Source of the DNA: Bacteroidota bacterium
Lineage (GTDB): Bacteria > Bacteroidota > Bacteroidia > Bacteroidales > JAGONC01
Direction of reading: 5' to 3'
NCBI GenBank assembly: GCA_026391695.1
Contig: JAPLDP010000021.1
Coordinates: 62,001 to 126,000 of the forward strand
Length of the DNA: 64,000 nt
Position 1 is the first letter of the stretch; the number at the start of each line of letters is the position of its first letter. Positions 45,832 through 55,155 of the stretch are shown here, piece after piece. Both the position numbers and the translations under genes were made by a program. The notes under the pieces were generated by a model. That model saw only the letters and a list, made by a program, of their open reading frames with translations, searched no databases and had not been told where the DNA came from.

Positions 45832-45837
45832 TCGGAA

Positions 45838-48800
45838 ATGATGTTTTCAGGTGATTTTAAAAAGAAGAGGGGAAGCCTTTTGAAAATAGTGCATTCATAT
45901 CGCCTGTGTTTCCTTATATGTCTTGTTTTACCCTTTCCGGGTTTTGGAGGTCAGGAAGGGAAACACCTTTATGCTGACCAGTCGGTATTGGAATTTGGTG
46001 ACTGGTACAAATTCAAAGTAGACAAGACAGGGATCTATAAGGTGACATATCAGGATTTGGTGGGTATTGGTCTGGACCCAACCACCATTGATCCCAGAAA
46101 ACTGCGGCTATATGGTAATCCGGCCGGCATGCTTGCAGAATCGAACTTTGACGCCGGCATGGATGACCTGTCTGAAATGGCTATTTATGTCCAGGGTGAA
46201 GAGGATGGGCATTTCGACACGGATGACTATATCCTGTTTTACGGGCAGTCGTCAACAGTATGGTCTTTTAATCCTTTCAGGGCTAAATTTGAACATACCA
46301 ATCACCTGTATGATGATTACACATATTACTTTTTAACTGTTACTCCTTCCGGTGACAATGGCAGACGGCTCAGCACTGTCACTTCGACTTCGGCTACACC
46401 TACGGATACAGTTGTCAGTTACAATGATTTTGCCTGCTATGACCCCGACCTCACCAACCTTATCAAATCGGGCAAGGAATGGTACGGGAAGAAATACAGC
46501 CCTATAGATAACTCGGAAACCGTATCATTTGATTTTCCGGATATTGACACGTCAGCTTTGGTCTACATGCGGCTTAATGTGGCTGCCAAGTCAACGACAT
46601 CCAGCACCTTTACGGTCAACTATGGAAATACCGCTGTCATCACAGCATCTGTCAGCGGGATTTCTCCCACTTCGACAACTGTTTATGCCCGAAAAACCAT
46701 TACTGCGGAATATTTCCAAGTCACAGGCCCTGCGCTGGATTTCAAGATCATATATGATCCACCGACGACCACCTCACTGGGATGGCTGAATTATCTGGAA
46801 ATTAATGTGACCAGGCATCTTCTGTTTCCCGGGGGGCAGGTGTCGTTTCGTGATATCAACTCCATGGGCAGGGATAAAATTGCTGAATTTATTATGTCCT
46901 CTGCAAATGAACAGGTTACTGTATGGGAGGTATCCAATCCGCTTGATGTACGTGCTGTTGCAGCTGAGTTGACAGGCACACAGCTCCGGTTCCGGATGGC
47001 GACAGATACTTTAAGGCACTTCATTGCTTTTGACAAAACATCGTTCTACAGTCCGGTTTTTGTTGAAAAGGTCATTAACCAGAATCTTCATGGTATTGAG
47101 CCTATTGACATGGTCATTGTCAGTCACCCGCTGTTTCTTGATCAGGCCTTTCACCTGGCCGACCTGCACAATGAGAAGGATGGACTGACGGTAGCAGTGG
47201 TGACGCCGCAGCAGATCTATAATGAGTTTTCGTCCGGATCGCAGGATATTGCTGCTATCAGGAATTTCATGAGAATGCTTTATAAAAGGGCTGATTCTGC
47301 AAATAGACCACGATACCTTCTCCTGGTTGGTGATGGCACATATGATCCCAAAGACCGCGTTACCAGCAATACCAACTTTATCCCGACATTTCAGTCGAGA
47401 GAATCACTTCTTTTGACTTCGTCCTTTGTTTCCGATGATTTTTTCGGTCTCTTTGACCCGGATGAAGGGAATGATGGCATGGGAGGTCTTGATATTGGCA
47501 TCGGACGTCTGCCGGTGACATCTGAAGCTGAGGCAGAAATTTTTGTGGGGAAAATTGAGCATTACCTCAGCACTTCTCAAAATGTTCTTGGCAACTGGCG
47601 CAATAATATTTGTTATGTTGCCGATGATGAAGATAATAACCTCCATTTCAAGCAGGCTGAGGAGTTATCTGAATACATCAGGGCAAACAACAAAACCATA
47701 AACATTGACAAGATCTACTTTGATGCCTTTAAACAGATATCCACTCCGGCGGGCCAACGCTATCCGGATGCTAAAAAGGCCCTGAACAAACGTGTTGAAG
47801 ATGGCGTGCTGATCTTGAATTATACCGGGCATGGAGGTGAGGAAGGATGGTCAGATGAAAAGGTGTTGGAGATGACAGATATCAATTCATGGACGAATTT
47901 CGACAGACTGCCTCTGTTTGTCACCGCCACTTGTGAATTCAGCAGGTTTGATGACCCGGGCCGGACATCGGCAGGAGAACAGGTTTTCCTTAACCCCAAT
48001 GGAGGCGGCATCGCTTTGATCACCACCACCAGACTCGCTTTTGCCCAATCCAACTTTTTAATGAATAAGCGTTTCTATGAACATGTCTTTGAAAAAAGTA
48101 ACGGACAGTACTGGCGAATTGGCGACCTCATAAGATTGTCGAAGAATCCGCCCAACGATAATATCCGGAATATCGTCCTCCTGGGAGATCCTGCTCTGCA
48201 ATTGGCATATCCGCGTTATTCCGTTATAACCACTTCATTCAACAATTCTCCTGCCGATGGGGCGCCCGACACAGTGAGAGCTCTGAGCACCGTGGCAGTC
48301 AGGGGTGCTGTCGTAGATGATCAGGGCAACATCGATATGGCTTTCGGCGGTACTCTATTCCCATTAGTATATGATAAGCCCGGTGTAGTCAATACCCTGG
48401 GCAACGATCCCAAGAGCTTCCCGGCACCTTTCTACGTTCAGAAAAATATCCTTTATAAAGGCCAGGTTAGTATCATAAATGGTGAATTTTCTTTTTCTTT
48501 CATGCTGCCAAAAGATATTTCCTATAGCTATGGAAATGGTAAAATAAGTTACTATGCCCGGAATGCCGGTATGGATGCTTCAGGCTACTATGACAATTTT
48601 ATTATAGGCGATATTGACCAGGAGGTGGTACCTGATATGGAAAGCCCTGTCATCAGGTTATTTATGAATGATACAAATTTCCGGTCCGGTGATGTCATTA
48701 ACGAGAATCCCCTGTTGCTTGCCTATCTTACAGACGATTGCGGCATAAATGCAAACGGTATCGGCATCGGGCATGAAATCATAGGTTATCTCGACGGACA

Positions 48801-49299
48801 TTCAGACGAAGCCATCACACTGAATGACTATTTCGAGCCAGGTCTCGATACATATCAAAGTGGCATAGTGAGGTATTATTTTCATGACCTGGCCGAAGGG
48901 CCTCATACCTTAACAGTGAAAGCATGGGACCTTCAGAATAATTCATCCACTGTGACTATTGATTTTATGGTTTCACTTACTATTGACGTAGCCATATCTC
49001 ATGTGATGAATTACCCAAATCCGGTGACCAGTGGCACTTCATTCCAATTTGACCATAACCAGTTCAATGCCCAATTGCAAGTGGAGATCAGAATTTTTGA
49101 TATGTTGGGCAACCTGATGACAACCATTGGCCCGCAAATGATCATCTCTGAAGGTTATCATGCCGAACCAATTTACTGGGACGGGACTGGAAATAATGGC
49201 TCTCCTTTCAGCCGTGGTATTTATATCTATCAGGTCATCGTTGATAATAATAAATTATCAAAACAAACGTTATCCGGTAAACTTATCATTTTTAACTGA
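45838..49299 (+). CDS. porU: PorU-like T9SS sortase, C25 gingipain family (copy 2)
   Basis: Product of 1153 residues, a tandem paralogue of copy 1. The signal peptide is RLCFLICLVLPFPGFG. The mature part begins directly with GDWYKFKVDKTGIYKVTYQDL, so it lacks the extra N-terminal stretch of copy 1. Catalytic H665 (TGHGGE) and C699 (TATCEFSRFDDPGR) keep the same 34-residue spacing as in copy 1. Ig-like and terminal FlgD-like domains match (NYPNPVTSGTSFQFDHN, SGKLIIFN). Its length is closer to the classical P. gingivalis PorU. Both copies look active, so which is the main sortase cannot be told. It is co-transcribed with copy 1; porV follows with its own -7 element. Confidence 0.88.
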   Translation: MMFSGDFKKKRGSLLKIVHSYRLCFLICLVLPFPGFGGQEGKHLYADQSVLEFGDWYKFKVDKTGIYKVTYQDLVGIGLDPTTIDPRKLRLYGNPAGMLAESNFDAGMDDLSEMAIYVQGEEDGHFDTDDYILFYGQSSTVWSFNPFRAKFEHTNHLYDDYTYYFLTVTPSGDNGRRLSTVTSTSATPTDTVVSYNDFACYDPDLTNLIKSGKEWYGKKYSPIDNSETVSFDFPDIDTSALVYMRLNVAAKSTTSSTFTVNYGNTAVITASVSGISPTSTTVYARKTITAEYFQVTGPALDFKIIYDPPTTTSLGWLNYLEINVTRHLLFPGGQVSFRDINSMGRDKIAEFIMSSANEQVTVWEVSNPLDVRAVAAELTGTQLRFRMATDTLRHFIAFDKTSFYSPVFVEKVINQNLHGIEPIDMVIVSHPLFLDQAFHLADLHNEKDGLTVAVVTPQQIYNEFSSGSQDIAAIRNFMRMLYKRADSANRPRYLLLVGDGTYDPKDRVTSNTNFIPTFQSRESLLLTSSFVSDDFFGLFDPDEGNDGMGGLDIGIGRLPVTSEAEAEIFVGKIEHYLSTSQNVLGNWRNNICYVADDEDNNLHFKQAEELSEYIRANNKTINIDKIYFDAFKQISTPAGQRYPDAKKALNKRVEDGVLILNYTGHGGEEGWSDEKVLEMTDINSWTNFDRLPLFVTATCEFSRFDDPGRTSAGEQVFLNPNGGGIALITTTRLAFAQSNFLMNKRFYEHVFEKSNGQYWRIGDLIRLSKNPPNDNIRNIVLLGDPALQLAYPRYSVITTSFNNSPADGAPDTVRALSTVAVRGAVVDDQGNIDMAFGGTLFPLVYDKPGVVNTLGNDPKSFPAPFYVQKNILYKGQVSIINGEFSFSFMLPKDISYSYGNGKISYYARNAGMDASGYYDNFIIGDIDQEVVPDMESPVIRLFMNDTNFRSGDVINENPLLLAYLTDDCGINANGIGIGHEIIGYLDGHSDEAITLNDYFEPGLDTYQSGIVRYYFHDLAEGPHTLTVKAWDLQNNSSTVTIDFMVSLTIDVAISHVMNYPNPVTSGTSFQFDHNQFNAQLQVEIRIFDMLGNLMTTIGPQMIISEGYHAEPIYWDGTGNNGSPFSRGIYIYQVIVDNNKLSKQTLSGKLIIFN

Positions 49300-49361
49300 T
49301 ATAATATCTTTGATCAGCAATAAGTTTTTTAAAAAGGCGTTCAGAAGTAATAATAATTTCA

Positions 49362-49369
49362 TATCTTTG
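49362..49369 (+). promoter_or_regulatory. -7 element of porV
   Basis: TATCTTTG is an exact TAnnTTTG match 24 nt before ATG 49394, giving porV a promoter separate from the two porU genes. Confidence 0.5.
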
Positions 49370-49393
49370 CAGACTCAAAAATTGATAAACTCT

Positions 49394-50605
49394 ATGCAGA
49401 TAATATCGCTGAAAATCAGGCTGGTGGTTTTTTCAGGTTTTTTATTCCTAACCTCTGTAATAAGTGCTCAGAATAGTGACAAACCAAATTATCTAGGTCA
49501 ACTGAATACCATTACCACGGCTGTGCCATTTCTCATGATAGCTTCGGATGCCAGGGCGGGAGGCATGGGCGATGTGGGTGTGTCATCAACTCCGGATGCC
49601 AATTCCATGCATTGGAATCCGGCAAAATATGCGTTCATTGATAAGGATATGGGTTTTTCTGTCTCTTACAGTCCCTGGCTGCGGGCTCTCGTCAGCGATA
49701 TAAACCTGGCTTACCTGGCCGGATTTAAAAGACTTGACGATCGGCAGACTCTGGCCATGTCGCTGCTGTATTTCTCTCTTGGCGATATTACATTTACCGA
49801 TATACAGGGTGAGATCATCGGCAATTACAAACCCAATGAATTTTCTATTGATGCCACTTATTCCCGTAAACTGGGGCCCAAATGGTCGGGTGCTGTTTCG
49901 GCGCGTTATATTCATTCCAACCTTACACAGGGACAATATGTTGCCGGTGCTGCCACACACCCAGGTAACTCTGTCGCTACTGACGTTGCCTTTTATTATA
50001 CCACACCTTTGGAAAGCAGAAACCTCTCTGGCGGATCGTTTAACATCGGAGCAAATATCTCCAATATCGGCGCTAAAATCTCTTATAGCGATGATAATAC
50101 GGAAAAAGACTTCATACCTACCAACCTTCGCATCGGGCCATCGATAACATTAGACATTGATGAATTTAACTCTCTGTCGTTCATGGTCGATGTGAACAAG
50201 CTACTTGTTCCAACGCCGCCAATATACGATACGGTTGACGGGGAATCTGTGATCGTTGCAGGGGAAAATCCCGATATAGGTATTGTCAAAGCAATATACC
50301 AGTCGTTTTATGATGCTCCCGGCGGTTTTAATGAGGAAATGCGCGAGTTCAGCTTCTCTATTGGAACAGAATACTGGTACGACAAGCAATTTGGCGTGAG
50401 AGGCGGATATTTCTGGGAAGATAAGACAAAAGGCAACCGCAAGTTCTTCACGCTTGGCGCCAGCCTCAGATATAACGTCTTCGGACTGGATTTCTCCTAT
50501 CTTATACCTACCGACCAAAAGAATCCACTCGAAAATACGCTGCGGTTCACGCTGACATTTAACTTTGATGCCGTAGTAAATCGAGATACCCAAAATCTTA
50601 ATTGA
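49394..50605 (+). CDS. porV: T9SS outer-membrane protein PorV
   Basis: From ATG 49394 the product is 403 residues with a signal peptide (LVVFSGFLFLTSVISAQ). The PorV signature follows: ITTAVPFLMIASDARAGGMGDVGVSSTPDANSMHWNPAKYAF, then FadL-like barrel strands and a C-terminal aromatic strand (LRFTLTFNFD). PorV collects cargo from the SprA translocon by its sorting domain and carries it to PorU. A frame that starts at 49160 inside copy 2 of porU is too early. Its stop TGA overlaps the ispF start. Confidence 0.92.
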   Translation: MQIISLKIRLVVFSGFLFLTSVISAQNSDKPNYLGQLNTITTAVPFLMIASDARAGGMGDVGVSSTPDANSMHWNPAKYAFIDKDMGFSVSYSPWLRALVSDINLAYLAGFKRLDDRQTLAMSLLYFSLGDITFTDIQGEIIGNYKPNEFSIDATYSRKLGPKWSGAVSARYIHSNLTQGQYVAGAATHPGNSVATDVAFYYTTPLESRNLSGGSFNIGANISNIGAKISYSDDNTEKDFIPTNLRIGPSITLDIDEFNSLSFMVDVNKLLVPTPPIYDTVDGESVIVAGENPDIGIVKAIYQSFYDAPGGFNEEMREFSFSIGTEYWYDKQFGVRGGYFWEDKTKGNRKFFTLGASLRYNVFGLDFSYLIPTDQKNPLENTLRFTLTFNFDAVVNRDTQNLN

Positions 50606-51090
50606 TGAAAATCAGGGTCGGATTTGGCTTTGATGTTCATCCACTCGAGTCCGGCAAGACTTTTGTCCTTGGCGGCGTCATTATCCCTTATACGAAGGGT
50701 TCTGTGGGTCACAGCGATGCCGATGTCCTTATCCACGCCATCTGTGATGCCCTACTCGGCGCTGCCGGCCTGAGAGATATCGGCTATCATTTTCCTGATA
50801 AATCGTTGGAATTTAAAAATATTGACAGCACAATACTCCTTGGCAGGGTAAAAGACATGCTTACTGAAAAAGGGTATGCCATCGGCAATATTGATGCTAC
50901 CGTCTGCTTGCAGGAACCGAAAATTTCTTCTTTTATTCCGGAAATGAGAAAAGTTCTTGCAGGAGTGTTGGGGATGAGTGAGGAAGACATTTCGATTAAG
51001 GCGACAACAACAGAAAAGCTGGGCTATGTTGGCCGGGGTGAAGGGATATCAGCCTATGCTGTGGCATTAATTCAGTCTGTTCCCCGATAG
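50605..51090 (+). CDS. ispF: 2-C-methyl-D-erythritol 2,4-cyclodiphosphate synthase
   Basis: Product of 161 residues with FGFDVHPLESGKTFVLGGV (metal ligands in DVH), GHSDADVLIHAICDALLGAAGLRDIGYHFPD and TTEKLGYVGRGEGISA. It forms the cyclodiphosphate in the MEP isoprenoid pathway. Its ATG overlaps the porV stop by one base, indicating translational coupling of an unrelated housekeeping enzyme to porV. Confidence 0.96.
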   Translation: MKIRVGFGFDVHPLESGKTFVLGGVIIPYTKGSVGHSDADVLIHAICDALLGAAGLRDIGYHFPDKSLEFKNIDSTILLGRVKDMLTEKGYAIGNIDATVCLQEPKISSFIPEMRKVLAGVLGMSEEDISIKATTTEKLGYVGRGEGISAYAVALIQSVPR

Positions 51091-51149
51091 ATGCAGACTA
51101 TGCCCGAAAGTACATGGTACTACTTGACAGTTCTTTTAAAATAAAAAGA

Positions 51150-52577
51150 TCACCTGCTGAAGAATTTATCATTGAAGTTCACCAGGTACACCTTTTCCTT
51201 TGCCCGTGTAAGCGCTGTATACAACCATCTCATGAACTCCACATTAATCATCTCATCTCTCACATACCCCTGGTCAATGAACACGGTGTTCCATTGTCCT
51301 CCCTGTGTCTTATGGCAGGTCAGGGCATAGGCAAATTTGACTTGCAGGGCATTATAATATGGGTTGTTTTTCACCTGTTCCACACGCGAGCTTCTTTTCT
51401 CCATGTCGGCATAATCCTCCATGACAATACTGAAAAAGCGGCGGTTATCGTCGCTGCTGAGTGAGGGTGATTCACTGGTCAGTGTGTCGAGGAGAATCCT
51501 TGTATCAAACTCCTTCTCGTCAGGGTAATCGAGCATCCTGACCAACACATCGGCGAAGCGGAATTCATACATTTCGTAAATCCTTCTGATGCGCATGATC
51601 TCGATGATATCGCCATTGGCAATAAATCCGGCATGGGAATCAGGTGGCAGCCAGAAGTAACTGTTCTTCACCACCATGAGCAGGTCACCTGCTGTGATTT
51701 CACTATCCTGGTAGAGAATCCTGCGGCGTATTTCCTGGTTATACATGTTGGCTCTTTTATTGGAGCGGCAGATGACCACAACATCGCTCCATCCGTGTGT
51801 GGAATAAGCTTTGTTCAGCAGGTCTTCGAAGTCCACGCCATTAATTTCCACCACATCATCAAAGGAAGAAACTGAAAAAAATGGCGGAGTGGCTGCTGTG
51901 GTTTTAATTTTCTTACGGAGCAGTGTAGCATTATACAATATCCCGGAGTCATGGGCTTGCCGGACCACCTCGGTGAGTTCATGCAGTTCGATGGTTATGT
52001 GGTAGGCATTTTTCAGGTATGCGGTATCGAGTGCCGGGCTGATGGAAAGCCCGACCGGAGGCAGTTGTGCCGTATCGCCGATGAGCAGGAGCTTACAGTT
52101 CCTGCCCTGGCTCACATAGGAGAACAGATCGTCAAGCACGTTGCGCTGCGAAAACAGGCTGAAATCGTTCGGATTATCATTCTGTATCATGGATGCTTCG
52201 TCGACGATGAAAAGAGTGTTTGAATGGGTATTCTGTGCCAGTGTCATGATGATGCTGCCATCGCTGGCCACGCGCGGCTGATAGATCTTTTTGTGGATCG
52301 TAAAGGCCTGATGACCGGAATAGGCCGCCAGAACTTTGGCAGCACGACCGGTGGGGGCCAGAAGCACAGATTGCTTTCCCAGCAGCGATAACATCTGCAC
52401 TAGCGCACTGACGACAGTCGTTTTTCCCGTACCTGCATAACCTTTGAGAATAAATAGAGAGGGCTTTTCAAAATCTATCAGAAATTGCGAAAGTTTCAGG
52501 ATAAACTTCTTCTGGCCCTCAGTGGGATTGTAAGGGAATTGCCGGAGAAGTAATCTTTCGATGTCGGATATGTTCAT
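51150..52577 (-). CDS. RecD/Dda-like ATP-dependent DNA helicase
   Basis: SF1B helicase of 475 residues. Motif I is GYAGTGKTTVVSALVQML, motif Ia LLAPTGRAAKVLA, motif II FIVDEASMI, motif III LLLIGDTAQLPPVG, and the UvrD_C_2 motif VI region is KFAYALTCHKTQGGQWNTVFID with YTALTRAKEKVYLVN. It is shorter than RecD2 and closest in layout to the stand-alone AAA/UvrD_C_2 helicases of Bacteroidota. Its role is probably in replication or repair; the exact pathway is unknown. Confidence 0.9.
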   Translation of the reverse strand: MNISDIERLLLRQFPYNPTEGQKKFILKLSQFLIDFEKPSLFILKGYAGTGKTTVVSALVQMLSLLGKQSVLLAPTGRAAKVLAAYSGHQAFTIHKKIYQPRVASDGSIIMTLAQNTHSNTLFIVDEASMIQNDNPNDFSLFSQRNVLDDLFSYVSQGRNCKLLLIGDTAQLPPVGLSISPALDTAYLKNAYHITIELHELTEVVRQAHDSGILYNATLLRKKIKTTAATPPFFSVSSFDDVVEINGVDFEDLLNKAYSTHGWSDVVVICRSNKRANMYNQEIRRRILYQDSEITAGDLLMVVKNSYFWLPPDSHAGFIANGDIIEIMRIRRIYEMYEFRFADVLVRMLDYPDEKEFDTRILLDTLTSESPSLSSDDNRRFFSIVMEDYADMEKRSSRVEQVKNNPYYNALQVKFAYALTCHKTQGGQWNTVFIDQGYVRDEMINVEFMRWLYTALTRAKEKVYLVNFNDKFFSR

Positions 52578-52604
52578 ATTAATAAGAGGTCATCAGAATG
52601 CCAT

Positions 52605-52643
52605 CGTCAAATCGTCAAATCGCCAAATTGACAATTGGCAATT
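52605..52643. repeat. Octamer word array CGTCAAAT
   Basis: Units CGTCAAAT (x2), CGCCAAAT, TGACAATT, GGCAATT run up to and over the tamL stop codon, between tamL and the helicase gene. Confidence 0.65.
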
Positions 52644-54999
52644 AAAACGGATATCCTATCGCAAAATTCCACACCAAATGAGCGACGTTTTTATTATTGA
52701 ATATCCAGCGGTCACCGGCTGTGTGCGACGGATCAAGGACAGGGGAGGCTACATCAAGCCGGAAGATGAAAAAGTCGAAGTCGAAGCGGAAGCCGATGCC
52801 GGCATCCACGGCCATCTGACTCAGAAACTCGTCCAATTTGAATTGTCCGCTGGGAAATGCCTCGCTGGCATGGAGCTGCCAGATATTGCCGGCATCGGCA
52901 AATAATGCACCGTGAAAGAACGAATAGACAGGGAAACGGAATTCAATGTTGCCCATCAGTTTGATATCTCCCATGCGGTCAATATCTTTCAGTGTGTCAC
53001 TGTAAAATGAACCCGGACCCAGCCGCATGAACTGCCACCCCCGCTGATCATTTGCACCGCCACCAAAGAATGCCCTTTCGAAAGGTAAAGCCTCGGAATT
53101 GCCAAAGGGTATGCCTAGCCCCATATACCCTCTCATAACGAGGATGTTGTCCTGATTTAAATAGTGATAATATCGCAGGTCGATATTTCCTTTGAGATAT
53201 TGTGAAAAGGGAATACGCAGAATAGTATATTTGCCATTCTCATTTTTTGAAGCACCCGTTAATCTATTTATAGTATATAGCAGGTTCCCACCCGATTCAC
53301 CGCTGACATCAAGATAAATAAAATCAACAGTTGTTTTGATTTTCTGGCTGCTGAAAATATAGTTGTAGCGCATGTCCATGATCAGGTGGTCGGTATATTG
53401 CTCGATCAGTCGCAGGTCATGTGTCTTGTGGAGATCGCTGTAGAAGGTTGAGTCAAAAGCTTTGATTTTCACCGAACTGATCTCAACAGGATAAAACGAA
53501 TGCCGGTTGTTGATCTGTGGTTCCCAGTTATAACCAAATGAAAGGTTCAGAAGGGTGCGTTCATATTTAGGCCAGAACTCAAAGCCATATCCGGTGATGA
53601 TGGATGTGCGGGGTTTAAAATATTTCGGAAACCTTTCCTGACTGATGGGGATAAGAAACCGGGGAAACTGGAGGCTGAACTCAATACCTGTTTCAAATGT
53701 GTTGAAGATACCCAGTTTTTTCGTGCTGCTGCCAGCTGTTTTCTGGATTTCTGCCGAGCCCCGCAGTTTTATGCGGAATACCTCTGCACCCCGAAAGATA
53801 TTTTTATTTTGGAATGTGAAACTCCCTGCCACACCGGGATTACCGGCTGAGTTGGTGACGTCGGTTTCGACAGAAAAGGCGTTGACCGGCGACCGCAAAA
53901 TATTTATCCGGCAGTTGAGCAGGCCAAAATCCTTACCGGGGGTGTTCCCTGTGGTATTCAGCTCATCAAAGTTTATGGTGGCCAGGCGCGTCACAGGCAA
54001 CCGCGACAACTGGGTGTTGGTCTCGGTCTGATCTTTAAAATTGTAAATATCCCCTTTTTTAAATAAGATCGACTGAGTAAAAACCCTGGGTCTTATCTTG
54101 AAATCGCCATAGTGGATGAAGAAATAACCGCTGAGGGTATCGTTGTGATCAGGCTTTGTTATTATAAATTCCATCGTATCGCGACGGACGCTGTCGGGAA
54201 ACGGGGTGTTAAATTCCGGATTGATATAGATATTGTTGATGATAAAGCGTTTGTGTTTCAGCTCGAGGACCGAATCGGGATATTCGGGTGAACGGTAACG
54301 GATATTCTGAATATATGCGGTGATATCTATTGAATGGGCATTCAGGCTGGTATCCAGCTCATAAGTGATATAATCTGTGATGAAGTTATAATACCCCTGG
54401 TTTTTAAGATTCCTGGTAATACGGCTGCGCTCTTCATCCAGGGTGTAGACGTTGAAAACATCACCCGGTTTGACCAGCGTATTACCCATCTCCGTATAGA
54501 CAAATTTCTTCAGGGTGTCATCGGGTATGCTCCATGTGATATTAAGCAATATATAAGGAGCGCCGGTGTTGATGACATATTTTACATGGGCTTTCTTTTT
54601 CCTGTAAGTATTCTCAGAGCTGACCTTAGAGTTAAAATAACCAATATTATTCAGGTAAGCTTTCATATCGCGGCAGGAGTTTTCAGTCATGCGGTTTTCG
54701 AGCATCACCGGTGGTTTGCCGAATTTATTTTTTATCCACGTTTTAAATTTTGTCTGCGTGCCTTTGCCTGCCTTAGCGTATATCCATTGGCTGTAATAAA
54801 GTCTCAGGAATCCTTTGTTGGGCTTCTGCTGGATGAAATTTTCCAGCTCACCGGCATCCACATCTTTATGATCTGTTTTAAGCGATGTCTTATTCAGGAG
54901 GTACCCCGGTTCAGTCAGCCAGTGCGAAGAGCTACATCCGGCAAGGAACAGGATACAAACAAAGAGGAGGAGATATGTGAGCCTGGTGAAATCTTTCAA
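52642..54999 (-). CDS. tamL: BamA/TamA-family outer-membrane lipoprotein TamL
   Basis: Product of 785 residues. A lipobox ends at C22 (CILFLAGC), POTRA-like repeats fill about 30-400, and an Omp85 beta-barrel is C-terminal, with RAFFGGGANDQRGWQFMRLGPGSF (the conserved surface/lid motif region) and a terminal strand ending in GYPF. Lipidated TamA-like proteins (TamL) are typical of Bacteroidota and are thought to help insert outer-membrane proteins with TamB; no tamB is seen here. LTEPGYLLNKTSLK after the cysteine fits TamL. Confidence 0.88.
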   Translation of the reverse strand: MKDFTRLTYLLLFVCILFLAGCSSSHWLTEPGYLLNKTSLKTDHKDVDAGELENFIQQKPNKGFLRLYYSQWIYAKAGKGTQTKFKTWIKNKFGKPPVMLENRMTENSCRDMKAYLNNIGYFNSKVSSENTYRKKKAHVKYVINTGAPYILLNITWSIPDDTLKKFVYTEMGNTLVKPGDVFNVYTLDEERSRITRNLKNQGYYNFITDYITYELDTSLNAHSIDITAYIQNIRYRSPEYPDSVLELKHKRFIINNIYINPEFNTPFPDSVRRDTMEFIITKPDHNDTLSGYFFIHYGDFKIRPRVFTQSILFKKGDIYNFKDQTETNTQLSRLPVTRLATINFDELNTTGNTPGKDFGLLNCRINILRSPVNAFSVETDVTNSAGNPGVAGSFTFQNKNIFRGAEVFRIKLRGSAEIQKTAGSSTKKLGIFNTFETGIEFSLQFPRFLIPISQERFPKYFKPRTSIITGYGFEFWPKYERTLLNLSFGYNWEPQINNRHSFYPVEISSVKIKAFDSTFYSDLHKTHDLRLIEQYTDHLIMDMRYNYIFSSQKIKTTVDFIYLDVSGESGGNLLYTINRLTGASKNENGKYTILRIPFSQYLKGNIDLRYYHYLNQDNILVMRGYMGLGIPFGNSEALPFERAFFGGGANDQRGWQFMRLGPGSFYSDTLKDIDRMGDIKLMGNIEFRFPVYSFFHGALFADAGNIWQLHASEAFPSGQFKLDEFLSQMAVDAGIGFRFDFDFFIFRLDVASPVLDPSHTAGDRWIFNNKNVAHLVWNFAIGYPF

Positions 55000-55024
55000 T
55001 GCCCGACGGAATTATGTCAGTGTA

Positions 55025-55032
55025 CAAATGTA
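55025..55032 (-). promoter_or_regulatory. -7 element of tamL
   Basis: Minus-strand TACATTTG, an exact TAnnTTTG match 25 nt before the tamL start. Confidence 0.5.
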
Positions 55033-55043
55033 AAAATAAAAAG

Positions 55044-55090
55044 GGAAAAAGAGGGATGACATCTCCGATTTGGAGATGTCAGCCCTCTTT
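55044..55090 (-). terminator. Strong hairpin after the GIY-YIG/tRNA remnant
   Basis: AAAGAGGG-TGACATCTCC pairs with GGAGATGTCA-CCCTCTTT around a 5-nt loop, with one mismatch, and on the minus strand a T-run follows. It would end a transcript coming from the GIY-YIG ORF. The inner GACATCTC words link it to the palindromes around the GH3 gene. Confidence 0.65.
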
Positions 55091-55092
55091 CC

Positions 55093-55155
55093 TGTGGGAG
55101 TTACAGGATTCGAACCTGTGACTCTCCCGACCTGTCAGTCGGGATGCTCTGAACC
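55093..55155 (-). pseudogene. tRNA 3'-half remnant (Val-like)
   Basis: Bases 55093-55122 repeat exactly the 3' end of tRNA-Val at 55483-55512 (T-arm, acceptor and flank, 30 nt). Bases 55143-55155 repeat another 13 nt of its D-arm side. Between them the anticodon arm is different: perfect 7-bp TCCCGAC/GTCGGGA arms with a 6-nt loop, three bases longer than in tRNA-Val. The 5' acceptor and most of the D-arm are missing and replaced by the GIY-YIG ORF, so no functional tRNA can form. Confidence 0.8.

Noticed and set aside
42013-49299. Tandem PorU genes as one gene split by an assembly error
   Set aside because: Each product has its own signal peptide, catalytic pair and terminal domain; they are full paralogues, not halves.
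49160-49393. N-terminal extension of PorV
   Set aside because: It overlaps the porU copy 2 coding end and would hide the clear signal peptide that starts at 49394.
54334-55059. 241-residue plus-strand open frame opposite tamL
   Set aside because: It lies antisense to the POTRA region of tamL and has no recognisable protein features.
55093-55155. Second functional tRNA gene
   Set aside because: The 5' acceptor strand and most of the D-arm are missing, and the anticodon arm has a 6-nt loop on a 7-bp stem.
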